Source: Bacteriovoracaceae bacterium
GTDB lineage: Bacteria > Bdellovibrionota > Bacteriovoracia > Bacteriovoracales > Bacteriovoracaceae
Length of the DNA: 64,000 nt
Direction: 5' to 3'
Assembly (NCBI GenBank): GCA_019752535.1
Contig: JAIEMA010000003.1
Location: 1 to 64,000, forward strand
Below the pieces are notes generated by a model. It was not told the origin of the DNA. It saw only the letters and a list, made by a program, of their open reading frames with translations, and ran no database searches. The translations under genes were made by a program, and so were the position numbers. Of the stretch, positions 50,951-63,459 are shown piece after piece. The stretch's first letter is position 1, and each line of letters starts with the position of its first letter.

Positions 50951-51577
50951 TTACGGATTTAATTTTCCATTCTTATATATGCGCCCACCTGCCTCGAGTG
51001 TTTCATACTCCACGCGAGTGACATCACTCGGCTTAAGTCCCTCGAGCGGGACGTAATCGTAGTACACACGACTCTCATCGGACTGATAAAAGCGATTGAG
51101 GATTTTAAAGCTCGATCCCTTCGCTCCAGGCAGGATGCTTCCTTTGACATACACATGGTCACGGTCAACGGCGATGTGATTGAAGAGGAGAACTTTGAAG
51201 CTCGCTGCATCTGCCGGCAGAACTTCTCCATGATAGTACACAGCTCCCTTGACGATCGAGTAATCAAACGGCTCGATGCCTCTTAAGACCAGGGTGCTGA
51301 GCCTCCAGGTATTTCCCATAGTGTGAAGGCCCAGCGAGATCAGCGCAACTGTGATGAAGACATATTTTGCAGGCATCCCAAAAAAGCGCCAGTCTTTGAG
51401 GAGGTAAACAACTCCTGCGATCAAGGGAACACTCGCACAGGCCACACCGATCCACAGAAGCTGCGGATTCTCGACCAATCCTTCAGCGCCTGATCCTAAG
51501 GGGGAGAGAGAGAAGATGGCCCCCATGATCGCCATTCCAACGAAGAAGATAGTGAATAAGTCTAAAAGAAGGCCCAT
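50951..51577 (-). CDS. DKNYY-family membrane protein
   Basis: 208 aa from ATG 51577 (ATAGGA upstream). Two or three membrane helices at the N-terminus, then DKNYY-like repeats (VYVKGSILPGAKGSSFKIL, YDYVPLEGLKPSDVTRVEY). The family has no known activity. Confidence 0.75.
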   Translation of the reverse strand: MGLLLDLFTIFFVGMAIMGAIFSLSPLGSGAEGLVENPQLLWIGVACASVPLIAGVVYLLKDWRFFGMPAKYVFITVALISLGLHTMGNTWRLSTLVLRGIEPFDYSIVKGAVYYHGEVLPADAASFKVLLFNHIAVDRDHVYVKGSILPGAKGSSFKILNRFYQSDESRVYYDYVPLEGLKPSDVTRVEYETLEAGGRIYKNGKLNP

Positions 51578-51621
51578 AATTTTTCCTATATATAAAGGGT
51601 CCAGCAAAATAATCAAAAATA

Positions 51622-52488
51622 TTAAGAATTAAACTTCTCCGAATTCTCCAAACAAAAATCAATAAACACGCGAGAGATTCTTGAAATATTTTTCTTTGAT
51701 GGATACACAAGATTAATATCCAACTCTGGCATCGGGTATTGGGGTAAAACTTCTTTTAGAGTCCCATCCTCTAATCCCTTACGACACAAGAAGGGTGGCA
51801 CCTCTGAAATATAGCCCCCAGAGTGAACGAGTGATTGAATGAGAGCATAATCATTTGCAATTATTTTGGGTTGAATCTTGATTGTTTGACTTCCCAGTCT
51901 CCACTCTCTATTTGAGCTCTTTGTTCCCCAGAGAATACAATGATGAGACAAAAGATCATTAGGATTTTTTATTTTAGTGTTTGAATATTTTGATGATGCA
52001 ATTAATTTGTGTCTATAGGTGGTAATCTTACGGGCCACTCCAGAGAGTGTATCGATAGAACCAACTCGCAAGGAGAGATCGATACCATCTTCAATATAAT
52101 TCACTCTTCGCTCGCTTACAAAAACTTCAATATCAATTTTTTGATACTGATTTTGAAACTTCTTTAACAAATCCCAAAGTGGCTCAAATGATGGAGGCAT
52201 TGAAATGCGAAGGACTCCATGAAGTTCATCTTCTTTATCCGTTATGGCGAGAAGGCCCGCTTCAAATTCTTCAACTCCGCGAGAGGCAAATTCATAAAGC
52301 GTACTCCCAGCTTCGGTAACCCTTAAATTGCGAGTCGATCTTTCCAGCAAGCGAAGATTAAGTGACTCTTCAAGCTCGGCAATCCTTCGGCTGACGGTCG
52401 CAACAGGAACTCCCAGCTCCTTTGCAGCGCTGGTAAAGCTTCCTTTGGAGACGACAGAGACGAACATTCTTGCGGAATTAAAGTCCAT
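51622..52488 (-). CDS. LysR-family regulator
   Basis: 288 aa from ATG 52488 (MDFNSARMFVSVV). HTH KGSFTSAAKELGVPVATVSRRIAELE and a LysR substrate-binding domain. Divergent from the NTF2-like and quinone oxidoreductase genes; two identical half-site pairs lie between, so it is their likely regulator. Confidence 0.9.
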   Translation of the reverse strand: MDFNSARMFVSVVSKGSFTSAAKELGVPVATVSRRIAELEESLNLRLLERSTRNLRVTEAGSTLYEFASRGVEEFEAGLLAITDKEDELHGVLRISMPPSFEPLWDLLKKFQNQYQKIDIEVFVSERRVNYIEDGIDLSLRVGSIDTLSGVARKITTYRHKLIASSKYSNTKIKNPNDLLSHHCILWGTKSSNREWRLGSQTIKIQPKIIANDYALIQSLVHSGGYISEVPPFLCRKGLEDGTLKEVLPQYPMPELDINLVYPSKKNISRISRVFIDFCLENSEKFNS

Positions 52489-52522
52489 AATACTACCTGG
52501 TTTCAGTAACTTATGATGCATA

Positions 52523-52579
52523 TTCTCATATTTGAGAAAGTTATTCAATAAAAAACGATCTAATTCTCATCAGTGAGAA
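52523..52579. promoter_or_regulatory. Twin LysR operators
   Basis: TTCTCA-N4-TGAGAA occurs twice, at 52523-52538 and 52564-52579, centres 41 bp apart (about four helical turns), between the LysR gene and the divergent operon. Confidence 0.65.
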
Positions 52580-52619
52580 GTGCGATAGTAGTAAAGAGAA
52601 ACAAACAAAGGAGATCTCA

Positions 52620-53066
52620 ATGAAGGCCTTATTTTTAATTTTAGGAGTGATTTTTATGAGCAATCAAAGTTTCGCAGCAAACGACAAAGCTGAAATAACA
52701 GAAGTCATTAAGACCTACGAAAAAGCCCTTAATGGAAATGATGTACCAGCGATTATGAAACTCTACGCAGAGAAGCCCATTTTTATGCCACAACATGCTC
52801 CAGCTCAAATTGGAACTGAAGCAGTTGAGAATGCATACAAAGGCGTATTCAAAGCTCTTGATTTAGATATTAAGTTTGAAATTTATGAAATTGAAGCCAT
52901 GGGAAATACGGCCTGGGCGCGAACCAGCAGCGCTGGGAAAACTAAAATTCTTGCCAACAATGCCATCGTCTCAGAGGGCAATAATGAGTTGTTTGTCTTT
53001 AAGAAAGAGAAAGGGATGTGGAAAATTCATCGCTATCTTTTTTCAACAAATCAGCCAAGACAGTAA
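52620..53066 (+). CDS. Exported SnoaL/NTF2-like protein
   Basis: 148 aa, RBS AAAGGAG. Signal peptide MKALFLILGVIFMSNQSFAA. DUF4440/SnoaL-like cone fold (ITEVIKTYEKALNGNDVPAIMKLYAEKPIFMP, WKIHRYLFS). Cotranscribed with the oxidoreductase gene 21 bp downstream and probably under the divergent LysR regulator. Confidence 0.82.
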   Translation: MKALFLILGVIFMSNQSFAANDKAEITEVIKTYEKALNGNDVPAIMKLYAEKPIFMPQHAPAQIGTEAVENAYKGVFKALDLDIKFEIYEIEAMGNTAWARTSSAGKTKILANNAIVSEGNNELFVFKKEKGMWKIHRYLFSTNQPRQ

Positions 53067-53087
53067 ATTATTCTTAAGGGGACGAGT

Positions 53088-54071
53088 ATGAAAGCCGTAG
53101 TAGTCAAGAAAGCGGGTGGCCCAGAAGTTTTAGAATTAGTTGATATCGATGAGCCACAAGTATTAAAAGATGAAATAAAAATCAGAGTCAAGGCCTTTGG
53201 CCTTAATAAGGCTGAGTCCTATTATCGAAGTGGAAACTATGGACAGCTTGTTCCGGGACAAGCTCTAGGGATTGAAGCAGTCGGAGAGGTTCTTAATGAT
53301 CCGTCTGGAAAATTTAGAATAGGACAAAAAGTCGGCACGGCCATGGGAGGAATGATGTTTGCTCGCCATGGCGGCTATGCGGAAATTATCTCAGTTAAAG
53401 CGAGTAACGTTTTTAGTTTTGATGGCCAATTAAGTTTCGAAGAATTAGCAGCATTGCCCGAATCGTATTTAACGATCTGGGGTGCTCTTGATAAAAATTT
53501 AAAAATTGCAAAAGGTGAAAGCTTACTCGTAAGGGGCGGAACTTCGGCGGCAGGGTTAGCGGCCATCAGTTACGCCAACGCAAGAGGTGTTGAAGTCATT
53601 GCGACAACAAGAAATGAAAATAGCTTTGAAGTGCTTAAGCGAGCTGGAGCACGTTACGTGGTGATTGATAATGGCGAGATCGTCGATAAGGTTCGAGCCA
53701 TCTATCCAAGTGGAGTAGATAAAGCCCTTGAAGTCGTTGGTGCTGCAACTGTCAAAGATACGATGAAATGTATTAAAGTTTGGGGGAGTGTCGCAGTTAT
53801 TGGCCTTCTGGGTGGTGCACCTGTTTTAGAAAAATTTAATTTAATGGCAGATCTTCCGAATACAGTGAACTTAAGTTTTTTTAGCAGCGGCTTATTGGGT
53901 TCAGAGAGCTTACCACTGGCGGAGTCTCCGCTTAATTGGATTGCTCATCAAATTGAGTCAAAGAAGATGCCAAGCCTTTTGGCAAAAGTTTTTTCGATTG
54001 AAGAAATACAAGAGGCACACAGATTGCTTGATAGTGGTAAAGCAGGTGGAAAAATAGTTGTGAGTTTTTAA
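53088..54071 (+). CDS. Zinc-independent quinone oxidoreductase (MDR family)
   Basis: 327 aa, RBS AAGGGG. MDR fold: N-terminal GroES-like part (GLNKAESYYRSGNYGQLVPGQALGIEAVGEV) and Rossmann signature GGTSAAGLAAISYANARGVEVIATTR. No zinc-ligand cysteines, so it is of the NADPH:quinone reductase type. Second gene of the LysR-controlled unit. Confidence 0.88.
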   Translation: MKAVVVKKAGGPEVLELVDIDEPQVLKDEIKIRVKAFGLNKAESYYRSGNYGQLVPGQALGIEAVGEVLNDPSGKFRIGQKVGTAMGGMMFARHGGYAEIISVKASNVFSFDGQLSFEELAALPESYLTIWGALDKNLKIAKGESLLVRGGTSAAGLAAISYANARGVEVIATTRNENSFEVLKRAGARYVVIDNGEIVDKVRAIYPSGVDKALEVVGAATVKDTMKCIKVWGSVAVIGLLGGAPVLEKFNLMADLPNTVNLSFFSSGLLGSESLPLAESPLNWIAHQIESKKMPSLLAKVFSIEEIQEAHRLLDSGKAGGKIVVSF

Positions 54072-54082
54072 AATTTAAATAG

Positions 54083-54110
54083 GCTAAGGAGTTTTAAAAG
54101 ACTCCTTAGC
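54083..54110 (+). terminator. Hairpin after the oxidoreductase gene
   Basis: GCTAAGGAGT (54083-54092) and ACTCCTTAGC (54101-54110) form a perfect 10-bp stem. The U-tract afterwards is weak, so termination may be partial. Confidence 0.55.
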
Positions 54111-54170
54111 ATTGATTTGTGAAAAAATATTACCGAGAGGGCTGCCTAAGGCGTATCGGGGGGGGCCTAT

Positions 54171-54782
54171 TTATTTCCTAAGACTCTGGTACTTCTGAAA
54201 AGCCGCTCTCTCATTCATTGAACTCAACCAGTTTTTGATATGAGGGTATTCTGCAAAATCAATTCCAATCATCGGGCAGATACTGACCACACTGGCCGCA
54301 TTGATATCACCGATCGTGAATTGACTGCCGGCTAAATACTTTCTCTCTTTTAAAGAGTGATTCAAAACGCTCAAGAGGTTTGGAAGTTTCTTTAGGTTGT
54401 TTTCAATGATGTTTTGATCACGCTTATCATCGGGCATAAAAACTTTTTGAATGAAGACTTCAATGATGGGTGGCTGAAGTTCTGAAGTGGCCCAGAAACT
54501 CCACTGCATCGCAAGGCCTTTCTCCAAATCATTCGTACCGAGAAGCTCTTTCTTATACTTTTGAGCAATATAATAATTAATCGCCATCGATTCAAAGAGA
54601 GTAACCTCTCCATCAGTCATCGCTGGAACTTTACCCATCGGGTTAATTTTTAAATAGGCTTCTGACTTATGCTCTTTATTCCTCATATCTACATCTTTTA
54701 ATGTATAGGGAATTCCAGCTTCTTCTAAGGCCCAGATGCATCTTCCAGCACTTGTTCTTGGGCTTCCATAAAGTGTAATCAT
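54171..54782 (-). CDS. Glutathione S-transferase
   Basis: 203 aa. N-terminal thioredoxin-like GST domain (LYGSPRTSAGRCIWALEEAGIPY, NPMGKVPAMTDGEVTLFESMAINYYI) and C-terminal helical domain (AGSQFTIGDINAASVV). Convergent with the oxidoreductase gene. Confidence 0.9.
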   Translation of the reverse strand: MITLYGSPRTSAGRCIWALEEAGIPYTLKDVDMRNKEHKSEAYLKINPMGKVPAMTDGEVTLFESMAINYYIAQKYKKELLGTNDLEKGLAMQWSFWATSELQPPIIEVFIQKVFMPDDKRDQNIIENNLKKLPNLLSVLNHSLKERKYLAGSQFTIGDINAASVVSICPMIGIDFAEYPHIKNWLSSMNERAAFQKYQSLRK

Positions 54783-54877
54783 AGTCGATCCTTGTTATAA
54801 ATAATGAGCTGCAATAATCTATAGCAGCACTGACAATAGTCAATAACATTAAGAGAAAACCTGCTAAAGTGCTAACT

Positions 54878-58729
<3,852 letters not shown>

Positions 58730-58770
58730 GACATCATCATGATTTAAGAAATTCGAATTGTCTGTGAAGA

Positions 58771-59724
58771 TTATTTAGCACTTCCAAGGATCGCATTGAT
58801 CATGAAAATACAATAGTGCCCACTGCCAATCTCCCAAGGCCCATTTCCAGGTTCGCTATATTGGGGCCATCCTCCGACCTCAGGTACATTGGGTCGTTGA
58901 GTGGGACAAATTTTTAAAATTTTCTGAGCAGAAGACTCATTAGGTCCATAGACAAGATACTCATAAAATGGAACATCTGGTACTCGTCGATGAATAATTT
59001 TGGCAATTTTTTTATAAACATTTTTGTTACGAAGATTTGCACCCATATCTTGCATTTTTTTATAAGTGTAGAGCATTTCTGCGGTTAGGATCATTTCATA
59101 ATGAGTTGGTTGAGTCATTGCTTCGATCGGTGAATAGAGAGCCTCAATAGCAAACTTGTAGTTTTTCATCTTCTTTTTGTCTCGAGGAAGCTCTAACCAA
59201 TCAAAAACTTGAGTAACAAAAGTCCAATATGTTGCTCTTGTCGTACAAGCGTTCCAGTTTTCAATGCTTCTAGGGCATAGATGATAATCATTCTCTTTCA
59301 CAAAACTCATGTAGCGTAAGGCGGCCTCTTTATCTTTTGTCGCTACAATATAACCCCAAACTCCTCGATCCATGTCCCGACTAAATGTTGCTTCTTTTTC
59401 ATTTGGATCAGGGTTATGTCTAAATCCAGGTGATCGCCACCATCTTCCAGTTTCATCCTGTGCGTCTTTTACTTGAGAGCAATACTCTGTCTCGCCTGAC
59501 AAACAAAGCATCCCCATGTACTCAACTGCATCCCAAAAAGGGCAATTGTGCATCGTCAGTGAACCATCACTACATTTTGGAGCCCAACTACGTAGGATTT
59601 CTCTTCTTTCCTTGAGTGCAAGAATTGTATTCGTTTGAATTGGCATGTTGACTTGCGAATCTTCAGCAGCAAAAACGGACATGTTGCAGATGAGAAAAGT
59701 AGAAATGATTAATAAATATTTCAA
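58771..59724 (-). CDS. Exported protein of unknown function
   Basis: 317 aa. Signal peptide MKYLLIISTFLICNMSVFAA. Several Cys (HNCPFWDAVEYMGMLCLSGETEYC) and a Trp-rich helical body (YWTFVTQVFDWLELP). No catalytic motif recognised. Monocistronic. Confidence 0.75.
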   Translation of the reverse strand: MKYLLIISTFLICNMSVFAAEDSQVNMPIQTNTILALKERREILRSWAPKCSDGSLTMHNCPFWDAVEYMGMLCLSGETEYCSQVKDAQDETGRWWRSPGFRHNPDPNEKEATFSRDMDRGVWGYIVATKDKEAALRYMSFVKENDYHLCPRSIENWNACTTRATYWTFVTQVFDWLELPRDKKKMKNYKFAIEALYSPIEAMTQPTHYEMILTAEMLYTYKKMQDMGANLRNKNVYKKIAKIIHRRVPDVPFYEYLVYGPNESSAQKILKICPTQRPNVPEVGGWPQYSEPGNGPWEIGSGHYCIFMINAILGSAK

Positions 59725-59965
59725 GAAATTAACCTTTGCAGAATGATTGATACAAGGTCTTATAAAATATCACGTCCTCAAAAAAATCCAAATTTTAAAA
59801 ATCAATATTGCGTTGAAACAGTTTTTGTTTTTTAAAGAAAGTTCTGAATGCCTTTGCCATCGTGCTCATTGATCTATAAATTAGATTAACATTATTTATC
59901 TATCTATATTGTCAATATCTCTCTTTCTAGCTAAAACCCGCTCATCTTAAACCACGGGGGACCCA

Positions 59966-60481
59966 ATGAAATTACTCACGCTTGCTTTGTCACTTATGAT
60001 CACTCACTCTGCTATCGCATCAGTTGCGCAAGACGTGAAAGCCTTGGGAAATCTGGCGTTCGGTTCTGACGTGACCGCGGTAAAGGGCAAGGACGCAAAA
60101 GAGATCTTCGAGGCGTTCCTTAATGAAGGTGAGGAGCTCGTCTTTAAAGAGATTGATGACATGGATTACGGCGATGAGATCGATGAGGGGTTCACTTCTC
60201 TTCAATCGGCTAAGCGCATGGGTGAATTTGCGGAAGGTGTGTATGAGGAGCAGCTTGAGCAAGCCGAAGACGCTGATCGCAGAGCCCTTGAAGCAACACG
60301 CTTATCCTTAAAGCGCGGATGGGCTGGGCTTATCAATAAACTTCATCAGCAAGGCGTGCAATTCGGCTACACCGGCCATGGCCCCGGCTATTGTGGTGTT
60401 TCATTCATTGAACTCATCATCATTGATGCCAAAGCTCAGAAAGTTTATGAGGTTTATCTCTCTCAGGGCGGCGAGTGCTAA
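59966..60481 (+). CDS. Small exported protein
   Basis: 171 aa. Signal peptide MKLLTLALSLMITHSAIAS, acidic helical middle (EGVYEEQLEQAEDADRRALEA) and a conserved-looking end (GHGPGYCGVSFIELIIIDAKAQKVYEVYLSQGGEC). No family recognised. RBS GGGGGA. The 241-bp gap 59725-59965 before it shows nothing besides AT-rich sequence. Confidence 0.7.
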   Translation: MKLLTLALSLMITHSAIASVAQDVKALGNLAFGSDVTAVKGKDAKEIFEAFLNEGEELVFKEIDDMDYGDEIDEGFTSLQSAKRMGEFAEGVYEEQLEQAEDADRRALEATRLSLKRGWAGLINKLHQQGVQFGYTGHGPGYCGVSFIELIIIDAKAQKVYEVYLSQGGEC

Positions 60482-60556
60482 ATTTTCAGCGATTTACTGA
60501 TAAAGCTCATGTTCGTTCGCCCCTGCTGGCTTATGATTAAGATAACAGGAGCGAAC

Positions 60557-61018
60557 ATGAGCGAGAAAATTCAAAGTATTATGACCCGTCACCCCTCTAC
60601 CGTTTTTGTAGCCGAGTCTCTACAAAACGCTTATCAAAAGATGCGTACACTCAAGGTGCGTCACCTCCCAGTTATCAATGGGTCAGGAAAATTGGTGGGA
60701 ATCATCAGTGATCGAGATTTTCAACGGGTGATGAATCGTGAGCGCGTCTCTGAGACGGAAGAAACTTTTACTTTTGATTCTCGCGAGATTGTGGAAGATA
60801 TTATGAGTTGGCCCGTGATGACGATTCCAGAGGGAACTTCTATTCGTTCAGCCGCTCGACTAATGGTTAAAGATAAGCTGTCTGCTCTAGTCATTACGAG
60901 TGTGGATCAGCATCCGATGGGTATAGTCACAACGGATGATTTTTTAAATTACTTAGTTGAATCTGGAGATCAACATTTTGAGCGCCCTGTTCTATTTGGG
61001 CTAGAAACTCGAATGTGA
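60557..61018 (+). CDS. CBS-domain protein
   Basis: 153 aa from ATG 60557 (RBS CAGGAG). Two CBS motifs: IMTRHPSTVFVAESLQNAYQ and IMSWPVMTIPEGTSIRSA. CBS pairs bind adenine nucleotides. Convergent with a second CBS protein 4 bp away. Confidence 0.88.
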   Translation: MSEKIQSIMTRHPSTVFVAESLQNAYQKMRTLKVRHLPVINGSGKLVGIISDRDFQRVMNRERVSETEETFTFDSREIVEDIMSWPVMTIPEGTSIRSAARLMVKDKLSALVITSVDQHPMGIVTTDDFLNYLVESGDQHFERPVLFGLETRM

Positions 61019-61022
61019 ATCC

Positions 61023-61616
61023 CTACAATTCATCCATATGGATCACAAATTTTAAAATATCACTCAAGGTGATGATGCCGACAAGTTTGTGATGAATATT
61101 GACCACTGGAAGGGCGTTGATCTTTTCATCCAGCATGAGATGGGCCGTATCCTGAATTCGAGCCGAATCAAGGGCAACAATGATTTGTGGATTCATAATT
61201 TCTGAAACACCTCGTGCCGTTTTTGCACACAAAATATCACGCTGAGAGATCATGCCGACCAAATGATCCACACCCTCAAGAACCGGCAAGTGGCGAAAGC
61301 CCATTCGGCTCATGATCTCTGTCGCTTCAGCAATGCTCTGATGTTTCTGTATAGTATGAAGGGGAGAGCTCATGATGTCTTTGGCATGAATGCGCTTTTT
61401 CTTGGCCTCAAATTGTTTCACTTGTTTTTGATAAGCGCCGACTCCAGCATTTTTCTGGACCACTTTCCCATCACCCTCAGCTGTCTCTTGGGCCTGGATC
61501 AATTCAGTCTCGAAGTCTTTCATCGGAGTGAGAGTCTGAATCCTCACTGAAGGTGAGCCTTCAGTTTTATAGACGTAAGGAGAGTACTGGCCATTGAATG
61601 AAACAAGAAAGCTCAT
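61023..61616 (-). CDS. CBS-domain protein with N-terminal extension
   Basis: 197 aa. N-terminal 80 residues unrecognised (MSFLVSFNGQYSPYVY...), then two CBS motifs (IMSSPLHTIQKHQSIAEATEI, IMNPQIIVALDSARIQDTAH). Tail-to-tail with another CBS protein. Confidence 0.85.
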   Translation of the reverse strand: MSFLVSFNGQYSPYVYKTEGSPSVRIQTLTPMKDFETELIQAQETAEGDGKVVQKNAGVGAYQKQVKQFEAKKKRIHAKDIMSSPLHTIQKHQSIAEATEIMSRMGFRHLPVLEGVDHLVGMISQRDILCAKTARGVSEIMNPQIIVALDSARIQDTAHLMLDEKINALPVVNIHHKLVGIITLSDILKFVIHMDEL

Positions 61617-61687
61617 GGTTCATCTTAGCGAGGAATGGGAATAAATGCCAATGGAGTAAATTGCTGTCATTAATTAAAAGCACGTAG

Positions 61688-61733
61688 CGTAAAGTAAACT
61701 TGACGGTTGTGTTTGCGTAAAGTATACTTTACG
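61688..61733 (+). promoter_or_regulatory. Promoter and twin operators of the XRE-membrane operon
   Basis: O1 CGTAAAGTATACTTTACG (61716-61733) is a perfect 18-bp palindrome; O2 CGTAAAGTAAACTTGACG (61688-61705) is an imperfect copy 28 bp upstream. -35 TTGACG (61700-61705) and -10 TATACT (61723-61728) are 17 bp apart and lie inside O2 and O1. ATG follows 2 bp after O1. Confidence 0.7.
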
Positions 61734-61735
61734 TT

Positions 61736-61939
61736 ATGAAAGTTGAACTTAATAGATATCTAGAGGATCACCCCTTATCAAAAGTAGAAATAGCCAACAA
61801 AATAGGTGTTTCTAGACAAACGTTGCATGCCATTGAGACCTCTAAATATTGCCCCTCTATTTTTATTGCCCTGAAACTTGCAAAAATACTCAAAGTCGAT
61901 GTGACTGAGATTTTTAAATTAGAAAAGGAAGATTTATGA
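61736..61939 (+). CDS. Small XRE-family regulator
   Basis: 67 aa, nearly all HTH (LSKVEIANKIGVSRQTLHAIETSKYCPSIFIALKLAKIL). Probably leaderless and self-repressing through O1/O2. Overlaps the downstream membrane gene by 4 nt. This layout resembles small YozG-type regulators paired with membrane proteins. Confidence 0.85.
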   Translation: MKVELNRYLEDHPLSKVEIANKIGVSRQTLHAIETSKYCPSIFIALKLAKILKVDVTEIFKLEKEDL

Positions 61940-62319
61940 AAGCAATTAATCCAAGCAAAAAAGCGATGATCGTTTTTGTCGTTTTGTTTAATTTGTTTTT
62001 GTCTGCTCTCATTTTTTACGGATTAAAACAGGCTTATAGTTGGAAGATGTCGGGGGCGATTTTATTTTGCTCTCTCCTCATTATTGGCAATTGGTTACCC
62101 AAAACACCCCAAGAGATGGATGAGCGTGAAAAAAATATTTATGAGAGAAATGGTTACTTCCTTTTGAATATCTCATTTGTTTTACAGACCCTTGTCTTTG
62201 TCTCCCATCTGATTTTTTTCCCTCAGATGACTGTCATCGAATTTATGCTCTTTTATGGTTTGCCAACAGTTCTTATTATGAGTTTTAAGAACATTAAGTT
62301 TCGCCAAGAAATGCTTTAG
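61936..62319 (+). CDS. Membrane protein paired with XRE regulator
   Basis: 127 aa. Four membrane helices (IVFVVLFNLFLSALIFYGL, GAILFCSLLIIGNWL, YFLLNISFVLQTLVFVSHL, VIEFMLFYGLPTVLIM). Function unknown; translationally coupled to the XRE gene. Confidence 0.8.
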   Translation: MKAINPSKKAMIVFVVLFNLFLSALIFYGLKQAYSWKMSGAILFCSLLIIGNWLPKTPQEMDEREKNIYERNGYFLLNISFVLQTLVFVSHLIFFPQMTVIEFMLFYGLPTVLIMSFKNIKFRQEML

Positions 62320-62459
62320 GGTGATTGCACTCTCTTTGATTAATGATTTTTAATCGTGTGAATCCTGTTTTGCCGAATTCGTATTTCTTTCTTGCCATGC
62401 CAACCTCTCAATGAGGAAGATAGGGCTTCTTTTTGAACCCTATTGAGGAAAGGTTATCT

Positions 62460-63419
62460 ATGTCTAATTTAAAAGTGCTTTTGTTCATACTTTCTACTGC
62501 ACTCTCTCTCTCTGTATTGGCCCAGACGACTGATACGAAAGAGAAAAAAGAGACTAAGGCAGAGAAGACTGTTGAGAATGGTGAGACGAAAACAACTGAT
62601 GAGGCCGACGAAGTGATCACGAATCGTCGTCTGCGCGCTGCATCTGGTTCACTCTCAAAATGGAGTGGTCAAGTCTCGTTTAACTACAACGCTGGATCGG
62701 TTGAGAAGCCTTTTGCAGCTCAGCGCCCGAATCTCTCAGCAGGCGCCAATAACCTCACACTTGCAAACATGAACGCCAACTTAGGCTTCAGATACCGCAT
62801 GAATCCGTTGAACAGTCTAACATTTGCGGCCGGGGCCTTCATGTCTACGCCGTTCAACAATTCAATCAAGACTAACGATGCGGCTTTGAAAGCAAGATTT
62901 AAAAAGACGAAGCAAGTTCTTACTGTGAATGATCCGAACATCATCTACACCAATCTTGCGAACTACAAAGGGTTTCAATTCGTTAACCAATTAACTCCTA
63001 CGTACACAACAAACTCTCAGCAAAGAAACCAGGGTTACACTGGGAACTTGGACTGGACGACAACTATTATGAAGGATGTGGGAAGCACAGGACTCTCTTT
63101 AGGTGGTGCTTTGGAGTTCACGACTTACTTCTTTGATAAAACTGACAAGACTTTGGGTCAACACTACTGGCAGGTTTATCCAGTGGCCGAGTACGTTATC
63201 AACGACACTTTCAATTTAAGAACTGTCTTGGGCTACCAGTGGGAGCAGTTGCGCGAAACGAAATCAACAACCTTCCGCAAGCTTGATGTGTTCCAATCTG
63301 TGGGGTTAGGAACGACTCTTACTCGCGATATTTTCCTTTATCCAAACATTCAGTATCTTCCAAGCAATGCGAGCTTGAAGAACACGAACGTGGGTCTTAG
63401 CGCTTACATCAATATCTAA
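62460..63419 (+). CDS. Outer-membrane beta-barrel protein
   Basis: 319 aa from ATG 62460 (RBS AGGAAAGG). Signal peptide MSNLKVLLFILSTALSLSVLA, then a Lys/Glu/Thr-rich segment and a body of alternating strands (VSFNYNAGSV, NLGFRYRMNPLNSLTFAAGAF, NLRTVLGYQWEQL). Fits a small porin or surface barrel. Followed by a strong terminator. Confidence 0.78.
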   Translation: MSNLKVLLFILSTALSLSVLAQTTDTKEKKETKAEKTVENGETKTTDEADEVITNRRLRAASGSLSKWSGQVSFNYNAGSVEKPFAAQRPNLSAGANNLTLANMNANLGFRYRMNPLNSLTFAAGAFMSTPFNNSIKTNDAALKARFKKTKQVLTVNDPNIIYTNLANYKGFQFVNQLTPTYTTNSQQRNQGYTGNLDWTTTIMKDVGSTGLSLGGALEFTTYFFDKTDKTLGQHYWQVYPVAEYVINDTFNLRTVLGYQWEQLRETKSTTFRKLDVFQSVGLGTTLTRDIFLYPNIQYLPSNASLKNTNVGLSAYINI

Positions 63420-63428
63420 TGAATTTAG

Positions 63429-63459
63429 GGCCAGCACTTTAAGTGTGCTGGCCTTTTTT
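63429..63459 (+). terminator. Rho-independent terminator
   Basis: GGCCAGCAC (63429-63437) pairs with GTGCTGGCC (63445-63453), followed by TTTTTT. Ends the barrel gene; the convergent LysR gene stops within it. Confidence 0.85.
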
